This document shows positions 8,783 through 18,907 of a stretch of DNA of 64,000 bases, one piece after another; position 1 is the stretch's first letter, and each line of letters opens with the position of its first letter. Below the pieces are notes generated by a model. The model made no database searches. It saw nothing but the letters and a program-made list of their open reading frames with translations, and was not told the DNA's origin. Location of the stretch: positions 124,001 to 188,000 of the forward strand of contig NZ_CP035914.1 in the NCBI RefSeq assembly GCF_004209775.1, read 5' to 3'. This DNA comes from Synechococcus sp. WH 8101. GTDB lineage: Bacteria; Cyanobacteriota; Cyanobacteriia; PCC-6307; Cyanobiaceae. A program made the position numbers and the translations under genes.

Positions 8783-9988
8783 ATGGGTTCGCGTAGTTCT
8801 GGCGCTGTGGCGCACCCGTTCGCGGACCGGCAGCTTGCTGCTGCCCTGCTCCAGTGGTGGCAGCAGCACGGTCGCTGCGCGCCAGACCTCAAGCCCTGGA
8901 TGGTGACGCCTGAGGGGCGTTGGCCCCTGCCTGAGCAGGCGATTGATCCCTACGGCGTTCTCGTTGCCGAGGTGATGTTGCAGCAGACCCAGCTGCAGGT
9001 GGTGTTGCCCTATTGGCGGCGCTGGATGGCGGCCTTTCCTTCCTTAGAGGCCCTGGCGGCGGCGGAGGAGCAGGCCGTGCTGCTGCAGTGGCAGGGTTTG
9101 GGTTACTACTCCCGTGGTCGACGCCTGCTGGCGGCAGCGCGATGGATCCGGGAGCAGTGGCGCTGCGGTGCCGATCGGTCTAGCGACGCCTGGCCCCGGG
9201 AGCTGGAGCTCTGGCTGGCCCTGCCCGGGGTCGGTCGCAGCACCGCCGGTGGCATTCTCTCGTCGGCGTTCAACAGTTGTCTGCCGATTCTTGATGGCAA
9301 TGTGCGCCGGGTGCTGGCCCGCCTGCAGGCCCATCCGCGGCCACCGATGCGGCAGCAGGCCCTGTTCTGGCAGTGGAGCGAGGCCCTGGTCGCGGCGGCC
9401 CCAGGCCGGGGTCGGGATTGCAATCAGGCCTTGATGGATCTGGGCGCCACGCTCTGCACGCCGCGCCAACCGTCCTGTGGTTTGTGTCCCTGGCGCTCGA
9501 GCTGTGCTGCCTACGCTGCCGGCAGTCCCGATCACTACCCCGTGAAAGACGCCCCCCGCTCCGTGCCCTTTCAGGTGATCGGTGTGGGCGTGGTGCTCAA
9601 TGCAGCCGGTGAGGTGCTGATCGATCAGCGTCTCAACGAGGGCTTGCTCGGTGGACTCTGGGAGTTTCCCGGCGGCAAGCAGGAGCCCGGTGAGGCGATC
9701 GGGTACACGATTCAACGCGAGCTGCAGGAGGAGCTGGCGATCGAGGTGGAGGTGGGTGAAGAGCTGATCAGCCTGGAGCACGCCTACAGCCACAAGAAGC
9801 TGCGGTTTGTGGTGCATCTCTGCCGCTGGAGCTCCGGTGAACCGCAGCCCTTGGCCAGTCAGCAGGTGCGTTGGGTGCGGCCACAAGACCTCGACGCCTA
9901 CCCCTTCCCCGCTGCCAACGCCAGGATCATCGCTGCCCTGCGCCAGCATCTCGGCATCGTCGCTGGCGATCTGCCCCAGGCGGGCTGA
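8783..9988 (+). CDS. mutY: A/G-specific adenine DNA glycosylase MutY
   Basis: A 401-residue base-excision repair enzyme that removes adenine mispaired with 8-oxoguanine. The catalytic glutamate is in VAEVMLQQTQ, the helix-hairpin-helix is LPGVGRSTAGGI, and the catalytic aspartate is in ILDGNVRRVLARL. The [4Fe-4S] cluster ligands are spaced C-x6-C-x2-C-x5-C from CTPRQPSC. The C-terminal 8-oxoG-recognition domain keeps a complete Nudix box (GKQEPGE ... RELQEEL). ATG at 8783 is preferred to the GTG at 8774. It follows the MFS gene by 9 bp. Confidence 0.95.
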   Translation: MGSRSSGAVAHPFADRQLAAALLQWWQQHGRCAPDLKPWMVTPEGRWPLPEQAIDPYGVLVAEVMLQQTQLQVVLPYWRRWMAAFPSLEALAAAEEQAVLLQWQGLGYYSRGRRLLAAARWIREQWRCGADRSSDAWPRELELWLALPGVGRSTAGGILSSAFNSCLPILDGNVRRVLARLQAHPRPPMRQQALFWQWSEALVAAAPGRGRDCNQALMDLGATLCTPRQPSCGLCPWRSSCAAYAAGSPDHYPVKDAPRSVPFQVIGVGVVLNAAGEVLIDQRLNEGLLGGLWEFPGGKQEPGEAIGYTIQRELQEELAIEVEVGEELISLEHAYSHKKLRFVVHLCRWSSGEPQPLASQQVRWVRPQDLDAYPFPAANARIIAALRQHLGIVAGDLPQAG

Positions 9989-10050
9989 ACCCTGTTGGCA
10001 GCCAGGCGATCCCTGGCCAGGCTGCCCATCAGACACCTGCACGACCCAGC

Positions 10051-11097
10051 ATGACCGATCCCTCCCCGCAGGTGCTCTGCCTCGGCGAGGCCCTGGTGGA
10101 TCGGCTCGGTCCGCCAGGTGGTGATCCCCTCAGCGCTGCGCCGGAGCAGTGCGATGACCGGCTGGGTGGCGCGCCCGCCAACGTGGCGTGTGCTCTCGCC
10201 CGTCTGGGGACGGCGGCGGGCTTCATCGGCCGGCTAGGCGACGATGCCATCGGCGCCAGCTTCCGGGAATTGCTGGTGGATCGCGGTGTCGATCTGCGCG
10301 GGCTTCAGTGGGATGCCGCTCGCCCCACCCGGGTGGTGCTGGTGCGTCGCCACCTCGATGGGGAACGGGTGTTTCAGGGGTTCGCCGGTGATCGGGGGCA
10401 GGGGTTTGCCGATCAGGCCCTCGAGCCGGAGGCTCTGGCCCTGGCCTGGCCTCCTCTAGCGGCAGCGGTGCGCTGGTTGCTGGTGGGCACTATTCCTCTC
10501 GCCAGTGAGGCCTCGGCGGCGGCGCTGAGGTTTGCGCTCGCCCTGGCCAAGCGCGATCAGGTGCGGATCGCTCTGGATGTGAACTGGCGTCCCACCTTCT
10601 GGAGGGCTGACGCTGATCCTGCGGCCGGTCCGGATGCTGCAGCACGGGCTGCGATCGCACCGCTGCTGCCCCAAGCCGCTCTGCTGAAACTGGCGCGGGA
10701 GGAAGCGGAATGGCTGTTCGACACGGCCGATCCGGTTGCCGTCAGCGCCCGTTTGCCCCAGCGGCCGGATGTGGTCGTCACCGATGGCGGTGACCCCGTG
10801 CGTTGGTGCATCGCCGGGCACAGCGGCGCGCTGCCGGTGCTCGCTCCGCCTCGGGTGGTCGATACCACTGGAGCTGGAGATGCCTTCACCGCCGGCCTGT
10901 TGCATCAGCTGGTGCGGCTGACGCCCGCCGTCGGTCAGCCACTTGACCTCAGCGAGGCCGTGGTGCAGCAGATGGTGCGCTTTGCGGCGGCCTGCGGCGC
11001 CCTCGTGTGCGCTGGGGCTGGAGGCATCGATCCCCAACCATCCGCTGCCGCCGTGGCGTCGTTTCTGGCTCAGGCGCCAGTGCCGGCGTCCATCTGA
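10051..11097 (+). CDS. PfkB-family carbohydrate kinase (fructokinase-like)
   Basis: A 348-residue ribokinase/PfkB kinase, most like bacterial fructokinases. The N-terminal LCLGEALVD and RLGGAPANVACALARLG are the sugar-binding signature, and the C-terminal DTTGAGDAFTAGLLHQ carries the catalytic aspartate and anion hole. An open frame extends upstream inside mutY, but ATG at 10051 fits the family start. Its last 28 bp overlap the convergent tsaE. Picocyanobacteria use such kinases on fructose released from sucrose; the exact sugar is inferred. Confidence 0.87.
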   Translation: MTDPSPQVLCLGEALVDRLGPPGGDPLSAAPEQCDDRLGGAPANVACALARLGTAAGFIGRLGDDAIGASFRELLVDRGVDLRGLQWDAARPTRVVLVRRHLDGERVFQGFAGDRGQGFADQALEPEALALAWPPLAAAVRWLLVGTIPLASEASAAALRFALALAKRDQVRIALDVNWRPTFWRADADPAAGPDAAARAAIAPLLPQAALLKLAREEAEWLFDTADPVAVSARLPQRPDVVVTDGGDPVRWCIAGHSGALPVLAPPRVVDTTGAGDAFTAGLLHQLVRLTPAVGQPLDLSEAVVQQMVRFAAACGALVCAGAGGIDPQPSAAAVASFLAQAPVPASI

Positions 11098-11585
11098 ATC
11101 GCCGGCTCGCGCAGCTGGGCCAGCCGCCCGCCTTCCTGGCGGTGGTTCAACGTGAGTGTCCAGGCATCGGTGAGCTGCAGACTGAGTCGCTCGGGCCACT
11201 CCACCACCAGCAGGGCGCCGAGGGCGCGGGCCTCTTCTTCTTCCTGCAGAAACAGGTCATCGGCGGCCGCGGCCAGCTCCAGCCGATAGAGATCGAGATG
11301 CACCAGCGGCGGCTGCCCCTGCGAATAGTGCTGGGCGAGCGCGAAGGTGGGGCTGGTGATCGGTTCGCTGATCCCCAACTTCTCCGCCATGCCTTGCACC
11401 AGGGAGGTTTTGCCGGCGCCGAGCGGGCCCTGCAGCAACAGCAGGGAGCCGGCGGGCAGCCAGCCGGCCAGAGCGCGACCGAGGTCGCGTGTGGCCTGCA
11501 GATCCGTGAGGATCCAGCTTCTCTCTGTACATTGAAGGCCTGGCGAGCCCGAAGCCTCGGAGACTCTGCAGAGATTCCTGTCCAC
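11070..11585 (-). CDS. tsaE: tRNA t6A threonylcarbamoyl modification ATPase TsaE
   Basis: A 171-residue member of the TsaE (YjeE) family, the ATPase that works with TsaB and TsaD to make N6-threonylcarbamoyladenosine at position 37 of ANN-decoding tRNAs. Walker A is [13 protein letters not shown], the threonine loop is [12 protein letters not shown], and HLDLYRLE and VVEWPERL are further family signatures. The first about 25 residues lie beyond the usual family start, but no other ATG, GTG or TTG start follows in frame, so 11585 is kept with some doubt. It is divergent from ahcY with only 25 bp between start codons. Confidence 0.92.
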   Translation of the reverse strand: MDRNLCRVSEASGSPGLQCTERSWILTDLQATRDLGRALAGWLPAGSLLLLQGPLGAGKTSLVQGMAEKLGISEPITSPTFALAQHYSQGQPPLVHLDLYRLELAAAADDLFLQEEEEARALGALLVVEWPERLSLQLTDAWTLTLNHRQEGGRLAQLREPAIQMDAGTGA

Positions 11586-11610
11586 GTCCTCCCCAGGGAG
11601 TTTTCAACTC

Positions 11611-13041
<1,431 letters not shown>

Positions 13042-13101
13042 TCCCCACCTCGGGCGGCGTTGACGCCCCATGGAAGACTTGCGCCAACGTGCGCAGGCTC
13101 C

Positions 13102-13761
13102 ATGGGGCTTTCTGAATTCGTCACCCAGTTGCCCCAATGGATCGGGCAGGCCGTCGAGGCCAATCCCTGGGCCGGCTACGGCGCGATCTTCGCGGCGATG
13201 TTCCTGGAGAACCTCTTTCCGCCGATCCCCTCGGAATTGATCATGCCCCTGGGGGGCTTTTACGTGCAGCAGGGCCAGCTGCAGTTCATTCCGGTGGTGC
13301 TCGCCGGCCTGATCGGCACCGTGCTTGGTGCCCTGCCCTGGTATGGAATCGGTCGCTTGATCAACGAGGAGCGGATCGAGCAGTGGCTCAGCCGTCATGG
13401 CCGTTGGATCGGCATCAGCCCCGACGAGCTGGCGCGCAGTCGCCGCTGGTTTAATCGCTATGGCACCGCTCTGGTGTTCTGGGGGCGCCTGGTTCCCGGC
13501 ATCCGCACCTTGATTTCCGTGCCCGCCGGCATCGAGCTGATGCCGCTGCCACCCTTCCTGATCTGGACCACGGCCGGCAGCCTGATCTGGACCCTGTTGC
13601 TCACCATCGCCGGCATGGTGCTGGGTGAGGGCTACAGCAACGTGGAGCTGTGGATCGAGCCGGTCTCCAAGGTGATCAAGGTGCTGCTGGTGATTGCCGT
13701 GCTGGCTGGTGCGGTGTGGCTCGGGTTGCGGATCTGGCGGAGAGGCAACGCGGCCGACTGA
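13102..13761 (+). CDS. DedA-family membrane protein
   Basis: A 219-residue inner-membrane protein of the DedA/SNARE-associated (VTT) family. Members are proposed to translocate lipids such as undecaprenyl phosphate or phosphatidylethanolamine and to need the proton motive force. FLENLFPPIPSELIMPLGGFY near the N-terminus and GRLVPGIRTLISVPAG in the second half are the two family signatures, with re-entrant helices and a basic C-terminal tail. ATG at 13102 is chosen over an in-frame TTG at 13060 because it starts directly before the amphipathic first segment. The role in this organism is unknown. Confidence 0.88.
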   Translation: MGLSEFVTQLPQWIGQAVEANPWAGYGAIFAAMFLENLFPPIPSELIMPLGGFYVQQGQLQFIPVVLAGLIGTVLGALPWYGIGRLINEERIEQWLSRHGRWIGISPDELARSRRWFNRYGTALVFWGRLVPGIRTLISVPAGIELMPLPPFLIWTTAGSLIWTLLLTIAGMVLGEGYSNVELWIEPVSKVIKVLLVIAVLAGAVWLGLRIWRRGNAAD

Positions 13762-13785
13762 AGCGACGGCCGCGGTCTGGCTGGC

Positions 13786-14163
13786 TCAGAAGGGCACTTC
13801 CTCTTCGCTGGGGCTGCCGCCGAAGCCACCTGAAGCGGCGTCGTTGTCGCGCTTGGAGCCGAGCAGCTCGAGGCGGTCGACCCGCACCACGGGTTTGCTG
13901 CGCTCTTCACCGCTGTTGCGATCGGTCCAGCGTTCCAGCTTGAAGCTGCCGATGATGCCCAGCAGTGAACCCTTCTTCACGTAATCGGCGGCCACCTGGG
14001 CCTGCTTGCCCCAGATCTCCAGGTTGAACCAGTCGGGTTCGTCGTCGCGGCTGCGACGGTTCACGGCCATGGTGAGGTTCGCCACCATGCTGCCGGATTC
14101 GAAATAACGCACTTCAGGGTCGCGGCCGGCTCGGCCGACCAGGGTGACGGAATTCACGCCCAT
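13786..14163 (-). CDS. ssb: single-stranded DNA-binding protein
   Basis: A 125-residue SSB with one OB fold, beginning MGVNSVTLVGRAGRDPEVRYF. It binds single-stranded DNA in replication, repair and recombination. The C-terminus is short and acidic (EEEVPF), the protein-interaction tip equivalent to DDDIPF. ATG at 14163 is selected because GGAGA lies just upstream and the family starts here, although the frame stays open to 14247. It is divergent from mreB. Confidence 0.95.
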   Translation of the reverse strand: MGVNSVTLVGRAGRDPEVRYFESGSMVANLTMAVNRRSRDDEPDWFNLEIWGKQAQVAADYVKKGSLLGIIGSFKLERWTDRNSGEERSKPVVRVDRLELLGSKRDNDAASGGFGGSPSEEEVPF

Positions 14164-14329
14164 GTCAGTCTCCAATTTGATTGGGTCAATGATGCGCCAC
14201 AGCTGTCTGGTTCGACAGTTGTTGTGGCTGCTTTCAAGGAGTTCCACCGTCCGGGTCGACTGTCACAGGCTGGTGGGCTGAAGGGCCGTGCAACTGCCCC
14301 TATGATTCGCCGACCTGAGCCGGGCCAAG
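14164..14329 (+). promoter_or_regulatory. ssb/mreB divergent region with -10 box and inverted repeat
   Basis: A 166-bp divergent spacer. TATGAT at 14301-14306 is a near-consensus -10 element that would place the mreB transcript start about 17 nt before its GTG; no matching -35 is evident. GCCACAGCTGTC (14196-14207) and GACAGTTGTTGTGGC (14214-14228) form an imperfect inverted repeat around a 6-nt loop, a possible operator or RNA hairpin. Confidence 0.4.
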
Positions 14330-15382
14330 GTGCTTTTTCGTCGCTTCCAGCTGTCCCGTGACATCGGGATCGACCTGGGCACAGCCAACACTCTCATTTA
14401 TGTGTCGGGCCGCGGCATCGTGCTGCAGGAGCCTTCGGTGGTGGCCCTGGATCTGGAGCGCGGTGTGCCTCTGGCGGTGGGGGATGAGGCCAAACTGATG
14501 TTGGGCCGCACTCCGGGAAACATCAAGGCCGTGCGTCCCCTGCGCGATGGCGTGATCGCCGATTTTGATGCCGCCGAGCAGATGCTCAAGACCTTCATCC
14601 AGAAGGGCAATGAGGGTCGCGGCATCGTGGCGCCCCGCCTGGTGGTGGGCATCCCCAGCGGCGTCACCGGCGTGGAGCGACGTGCCGTGCGTGAAGCCGG
14701 TCTGGCCGGAGCCCGTGAGGTGCATCTGATCGATGAGCCGGTGGCGGCGGCCATCGGCGCCGGTCTGCCGGTGACGGAACCCGTCGGCACGATGATTGTG
14801 GACATCGGCGGTGGGACCACCGAGGTGGCGGTGCTCAGCCTCGGCGGCACCGTGCTGAGCGAATCCGTTCGGGTGGCCGGTGATGAGATCAGCGATGCCA
14901 TCGGCGTCTATCTCAAGAAAGTGCACAACCTCGTGGTGGGTGAGCGCACGGCGGAAGACATCAAGATTCGGATCGGCTCGGCCTTCCCCGACAACGAGTT
15001 CGACCAGACCGTGATGGATGTGCGCGGTCTGCACCTGCTGTCGGGGCTGCCCCGCACGATCCAGCTTCAGGCCGGTGATCTGCGCGAAGCAATCGCTGAG
15101 CCGCTCAATGTGATCGTGGAAGCGGTGAAGCGCACCCTGGAGCGCACCCCACCCGAGCTGGCGGCCGACATCGTTGATCGCGGCATCATGCTGGCCGGCG
15201 GCGGTGCCCTGGTGCGGGGCATCAGCGACCTGATCAGCCACGAAACCGGCATCTTCACCCACATCGCTGAAGACCCGCTCCTGTGCGTGGTCAATGGCTG
15301 CGGCCAGGTGCTGGAGGACTACAAGCGTCTGCAGCGTGTGCTCGACACGCCTGAATACGTGCGCAACACGGTGACGGCCTGA
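14330..15382 (+). CDS. mreB: rod shape-determining actin homologue MreB
   Basis: A 350-residue bacterial actin that polymerises under the membrane and directs cell-wall elongation. IGIDLGTANTLIYV is the phosphate-1 loop, DIGGGTTEVAV phosphate-2, and the adenosine motif is MLAGGGALVRG. It begins at a GTG codon (reading VLFRRFQLSRDIGID), which fits the amphipathic N-terminal membrane anchor of MreB. It is the first gene of mreBCD, followed after 4 bp by mreC. Confidence 0.96.
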   Translation: MLFRRFQLSRDIGIDLGTANTLIYVSGRGIVLQEPSVVALDLERGVPLAVGDEAKLMLGRTPGNIKAVRPLRDGVIADFDAAEQMLKTFIQKGNEGRGIVAPRLVVGIPSGVTGVERRAVREAGLAGAREVHLIDEPVAAAIGAGLPVTEPVGTMIVDIGGGTTEVAVLSLGGTVLSESVRVAGDEISDAIGVYLKKVHNLVVGERTAEDIKIRIGSAFPDNEFDQTVMDVRGLHLLSGLPRTIQLQAGDLREAIAEPLNVIVEAVKRTLERTPPELAADIVDRGIMLAGGGALVRGISDLISHETGIFTHIAEDPLLCVVNGCGQVLEDYKRLQRVLDTPEYVRNTVTA

Positions 15383-15386
15383 ACCG

Positions 15387-16133
15387 ATGGGCTCCTCCCA
15401 GTGGCCGACTGTGCCACGCCTGCGGGGCTGGCGACGTCTCTGGCCCTGGGTGGTGTTGCTCGCCGCCCTCGCGGCTGTGCGCTGGAGCAAAGGGGCTGGT
15501 TTCGCGGATGCCTACGCCCTGTTGAGTCGTCCCTTCTGGCCCGGTTCCGCCCAGAGGGAGTGGCTGCAGTCGGCTGGCAGCCTCGAGCAGCGCGCCCGCC
15601 TGCAGCTGTTGCAGCAAGACAATGCCCGCTTGCGGGGGCTGCTGGAGCTGGATCGCAACGCCGATGCCAGTCGCCGCGTGTCGGCGGCGGTGATCTCCCG
15701 CCAAGTGGAGGGTTGGTGGCAGCAACTGGAGCTGGGCCAGGGTTCCCTCGCTGGCCTTGCTGCCGGTGACGCGGTCATGGGGCCGGGTGGCCTGCTGGGC
15801 CGGGTGCAGAGCGTCACTCCTTCCACAGCTCGCGTGCGTTTGCTTACGTCACCTGGCAGTCAGGTGGGGGTGTGGGTGCCGCGAACGCAACAACATGCCC
15901 TGTTGGTGGGCGTGGGCACCGGCAGACCTCAGCTGCGCTTTCTCGACAAGGACGTGAAAGCCCGTGCCGGCGATCTGGTGAGCACCTCACCCGCTAGCAC
16001 CTTGCTTCCCCCCAATCTGCCGGTGGCGGTGATCCAGTCGATCAACCCCCGCGGGGTGCCTGCGCCCGATGCGGTGGTGCAGCTGGTGGCGTCGCCGGAT
16101 GCTGTCGACTGGGTGCAGGTGCAGACCCGCTGA
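15387..16133 (+). CDS. mreC: rod shape-determining protein MreC
   Basis: A 248-residue single-pass protein: a basic N-terminus, one membrane helix (about 18-33), then a coiled coil (QRARLQLLQQDNARLRGLL) and the periplasmic beta domains that bind elongasome partners. GLLGRVQSVTPSTARVRLLT and VQSINPRGVPAPD are typical. It lies between mreB and mreD and shares the stop/start overlap TGATG with mreD. Confidence 0.92.
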   Translation: MGSSQWPTVPRLRGWRRLWPWVVLLAALAAVRWSKGAGFADAYALLSRPFWPGSAQREWLQSAGSLEQRARLQLLQQDNARLRGLLELDRNADASRRVSAAVISRQVEGWWQQLELGQGSLAGLAAGDAVMGPGGLLGRVQSVTPSTARVRLLTSPGSQVGVWVPRTQQHALLVGVGTGRPQLRFLDKDVKARAGDLVSTSPASTLLPPNLPVAVIQSINPRGVPAPDAVVQLVASPDAVDWVQVQTR

Positions 16134-16639
16134 TGGCACGGCTGCATCAACAACCGATCTGTGTGGCCTCCGCCCTGATGGTGCCCCTGCTCACCCTCGC
16201 CACCCCCACCTGGCTCACCCTCTCGGGGGTGGCGCCGAGCTGGGCGATTCTCTGGCTGCTGCCCTGGTCGCTGGTGGATGGCCCCGTGTCCGGGCTGGTG
16301 GCTGGCGCCTGTGTGGGCCTGGTGCTCGATGGCCTCGGCGGCAGCGGCCTGACCCAGGTGCCAGCGTTGATGCTGCTCGGTTGGTGGTGGGGGCGATTGG
16401 GCCGCCGTGGGCGGCAGATTCAGCGCAGCCTCAACCTGGGGCTTCTGGCCTGGATCGGCAGCATGGCGCTTGGTCTCAGTCTCTGGGTGCAGCTGCGACT
16501 GTTCCAGGGCCTGGATGCTCCGTTGCTGCAGCACTGGGCCTGGCAGCTCTGTCTGTTGCAGGCTGTGCTCACCGGTCTTCTTGCGCCCATGCTCGCGTCC
16601 TGGCAGCTGCTGATCTGGCGCCGCCGCGCCCCGGCCTGA
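16133..16639 (+). CDS. mreD: rod shape-determining protein MreD
   Basis: A 168-residue polytopic membrane protein with about five helices, the third member of the mreBCD elongasome operon. Sequence conservation in MreD is poor; the call rests on size, hydrophobic profile and position directly after mreC, with overlapping stop and start codons. Its ATG at 16133 uses the last base of the mreC stop. Confidence 0.85.
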   Translation: MARLHQQPICVASALMVPLLTLATPTWLTLSGVAPSWAILWLLPWSLVDGPVSGLVAGACVGLVLDGLGGSGLTQVPALMLLGWWWGRLGRRGRQIQRSLNLGLLAWIGSMALGLSLWVQLRLFQGLDAPLLQHWAWQLCLLQAVLTGLLAPMLASWQLLIWRRRAPA

Positions 16640-16664
16640 TGCTCTCCGCCTGAGTTCGCCCGAG

Positions 16665-17972
16665 ATGGTTCTCCCCCTCCGCCGCCGCACTGTTCTGCTC
16701 GCCCTGCTGCTGAGCGGCTCCACCCTGCTGGCCTGGGGGTGCCGCCCGGCGGCCCGCACCGAGGGGCCGCTGCAGCTCTGGACGCTCCAACTGGCGCCCA
16801 AGTTCAACGGTTACATGGAGGGGGTGATCGATCAGTGGGAGCGCCAACACCCCACGGCACCGGTCCGTTGGACGGATTTGCCCTGGGGATCGGTGGAACG
16901 CAAGCTGCTTGCCGCCGTTTTCGCGCGCACGGCGCCTGATGTGGTCAATTTGAATCCACCCTTTGCGGCCAATCTCGCTAGCAAGGGTGGACTGGCGGAT
17001 CTCACGCCTCTGTTGCCGGAAGGGGCGTCCAGCCGCTATCTGCCGTCGGTGTGGCAGGCGGCGCGCGATCCAGAGGCCGGTCAGATCGCTGTGCCCTGGT
17101 ATCTCACCGTGCGCTTGAGCCTGGTGAACCGCGCGCTCCTGGCGGAGGCGGGGCTGAAGCAGCCACCGCAGCGCTGGGAGGAGGTGCCGGCGTTCGCGCG
17201 CCGGATTCGCCGGGCCACCGGGCGCTATGGCCTGTTTGTGACCGTGGTTCCCGACGACTCCGCCGAATTGCTGGAGTCGATGGTTCAGATGGGGGTGACC
17301 CTGCTCGATGACCGACAACGGGCAGCATTCGACTCGGCGGCTGGCCGCCGCGCCTTTGCGTTCTGGACCGATCTCTATCGCGAAGGCCTGTTGCCGCGTG
17401 AGGTGGTAAGTCAGGGGCAGCGACGGGCGATCGAGCTGTACCAGAGCGGTGAGCTGGCCGTGCTGGCCAGCGGTGCGGAGTTCCTGCGCAGCATTCAGAC
17501 CAACGCGCCTGGGATCGCGGCCCGGACCGAGCCGTTTCCGCCCCTCACCGGTGTGGATGGCACCGCCAATGTGGCGCTGATGACCCTGGCGGTGCCCCGT
17601 CAGAGTGCGCGTCAGCGGGAGGCGGCGGCCCTGGCCCTCTTCCTCACCAATGCCACCAATCAGGCCCGCTTCGCGCGCGAGGCCCGGGTGCTGCCCTCGT
17701 CGCGGCAGGCGCTCAACCAGGTGCGGGCCGAACTGGAGGCGGAGCGGCCGACCACGCCGCAGCAGGCCCAGATCCGTCAGGCGCGCCTGCTGTCGGCCCA
17801 GACCCTGGAGTCGGCGAAGGTGCTGGTGCCGGCCAGCCCGGGCATCAAGCGGCTGCAGAGCATCATCTACACCCAGCTGCAGCGGGCCATGCTTGGCCAG
17901 ATCAGTAGCGATGAGGCGGTTCGGGAGGCGGCGCTGCAGTGGAATCGCTACGCCGAGGCCCGCTGGCCCTAG
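16665..17972 (+). CDS. ABC transporter sugar-binding lipoprotein (family 1 solute-binding protein)
   Basis: A 435-residue extracellular solute-binding protein. The N-terminus has three arginines, a hydrophobic stretch and AWGC with Cys26, an imperfect lipobox, so it is probably a lipoprotein in the periplasm. The mature part has the cluster-1 carbohydrate-binding pattern: VIDQWERQHP near the N-terminus, VVNLNPPFAANLA, and GELAVLASGAEFL. Such proteins deliver sugars or compatible solutes such as glucosylglycerol or trehalose to an ABC importer. No permease or ATPase gene is next to it. The ligand is not predictable from sequence alone. Confidence 0.8.
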   Translation: MVLPLRRRTVLLALLLSGSTLLAWGCRPAARTEGPLQLWTLQLAPKFNGYMEGVIDQWERQHPTAPVRWTDLPWGSVERKLLAAVFARTAPDVVNLNPPFAANLASKGGLADLTPLLPEGASSRYLPSVWQAARDPEAGQIAVPWYLTVRLSLVNRALLAEAGLKQPPQRWEEVPAFARRIRRATGRYGLFVTVVPDDSAELLESMVQMGVTLLDDRQRAAFDSAAGRRAFAFWTDLYREGLLPREVVSQGQRRAIELYQSGELAVLASGAEFLRSIQTNAPGIAARTEPFPPLTGVDGTANVALMTLAVPRQSARQREAAALALFLTNATNQARFAREARVLPSSRQALNQVRAELEAERPTTPQQAQIRQARLLSAQTLESAKVLVPASPGIKRLQSIIYTQLQRAMLGQISSDEAVREAALQWNRYAEARWP

Positions 17973-18080
17973 CTTGCACGGTTTCTTAAGACAATCGGAA
18001 GTCTCAAGGCCTTGTGATCGCCTCTCTCGTAATCGGTTTGCCCTGAACGGTAGGGTTGCGACTCTTCACGAGCGGTTCGC

Positions 18081-18851
18081 ATGCCCGAAGCCGGGCCATC
18101 CAGCACTCCGAAGGCGACGATCCTGGTGGTGGATGACGAGCCCGCCGTGCGGCGAGTGCTTGTGATGCGTCTGCAGCTGGCCGGATACCAGGTGATCTGC
18201 GCTGAAGACGGTGAAGAGGCGCTCGAGCGCTTCCACCGCGACAGCCCCGATCTGGTGGTGCTCGATGTGATGCTGCCGAAGCTCGATGGCTTCGCGGTGT
18301 GCCGTCGTTTGCGGGCTGAGTCCTGCGTGCCGATTATTTTCCTTTCCGCTCTGGAAGCGATCTCCGAGCGGGTGGCTGGCCTGGATCTCGGCGCCGACGA
18401 CTACCTGCCCAAGCCCTTCAGCCCCAAGGAGCTCGAAGCCCGGATCGCCTCGATCCTGCGCCGTGTCGGCCGCGGTTCCGCCACGGCGGAACCGCGCGAG
18501 GTGCCGGTGGGGCAGGGTGTGCTGCGCGTGGGTGATCTGATGGTGGATACCAACCGCCGTCAGGTGACCCGTGGCAGTGAGCGGATTGCCCTCACTTACA
18601 CCGAGTTCAGCCTCCTGGAACTGTTGTTCCGCGAGCCAGGCCGGGTGGTTCCTCGCGCTGAAATCCTGGAGCAGCTCTGGGGTTATCCGCCGCGCCGCGC
18701 CGCTGATCTCCGTGTTGTGGATGTGTATGTGGCCCGGTTGCGGGGCAAGCTTGAGCCCGACCCGCGCAATCCGGAATTGATTCTCACAGTGCGGGGGATC
18801 GGCTACGCCTCCCAGCGCATGGGTGATCTGCCCCAGGTGGCGAGCGGCTGA
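18081..18851 (+). CDS. rpaB: OmpR-family response regulator, RpaB/Ycf27 type
   Basis: A 256-residue two-component regulator. The receiver domain has DDE at 18-20, phospho-acceptor Asp62 in [12 protein letters not shown] and Lys111 in [14 protein letters not shown]. The winged-helix domain reads [19 protein letters not shown] and [23 protein letters not shown]. It is much closer to RpaB (Ycf27) than to RpaA; RpaB controls high-light and photosystem genes with the kinase NblS. A second RpaB paralogue elsewhere cannot be excluded, so the symbol is provisional. The 108-bp leader shows no convincing HLR1 site. Confidence 0.75.
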   Translation: MPEAGPSSTPKATILVVDDEPAVRRVLVMRLQLAGYQVICAEDGEEALERFHRDSPDLVVLDVMLPKLDGFAVCRRLRAESCVPIIFLSALEAISERVAGLDLGADDYLPKPFSPKELEARIASILRRVGRGSATAEPREVPVGQGVLRVGDLMVDTNRRQVTRGSERIALTYTEFSLLELLFREPGRVVPRAEILEQLWGYPPRRAADLRVVDVYVARLRGKLEPDPRNPELILTVRGIGYASQRMGDLPQVASG

Positions 18852-18907
18852 GGCACAGCCCCTGGCGGAGCGGTCGGGCAGGATGGCGCCCGACTGCTGA
18901 AGGCCCG

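Noticed and set aside
11521-11610. Possible SAH riboswitch before ahcY (GCCTCGGAGACTCTGCAGAG looked suggestive)
   Set aside because: The consensus pairing and conserved core could not be completed, and most of the stretch is the coding start of tsaE.
17973-18080. HLR1 site upstream of the RpaB-type regulator
   Set aside because: Only poor matches to the paired TTACA repeats were seen.
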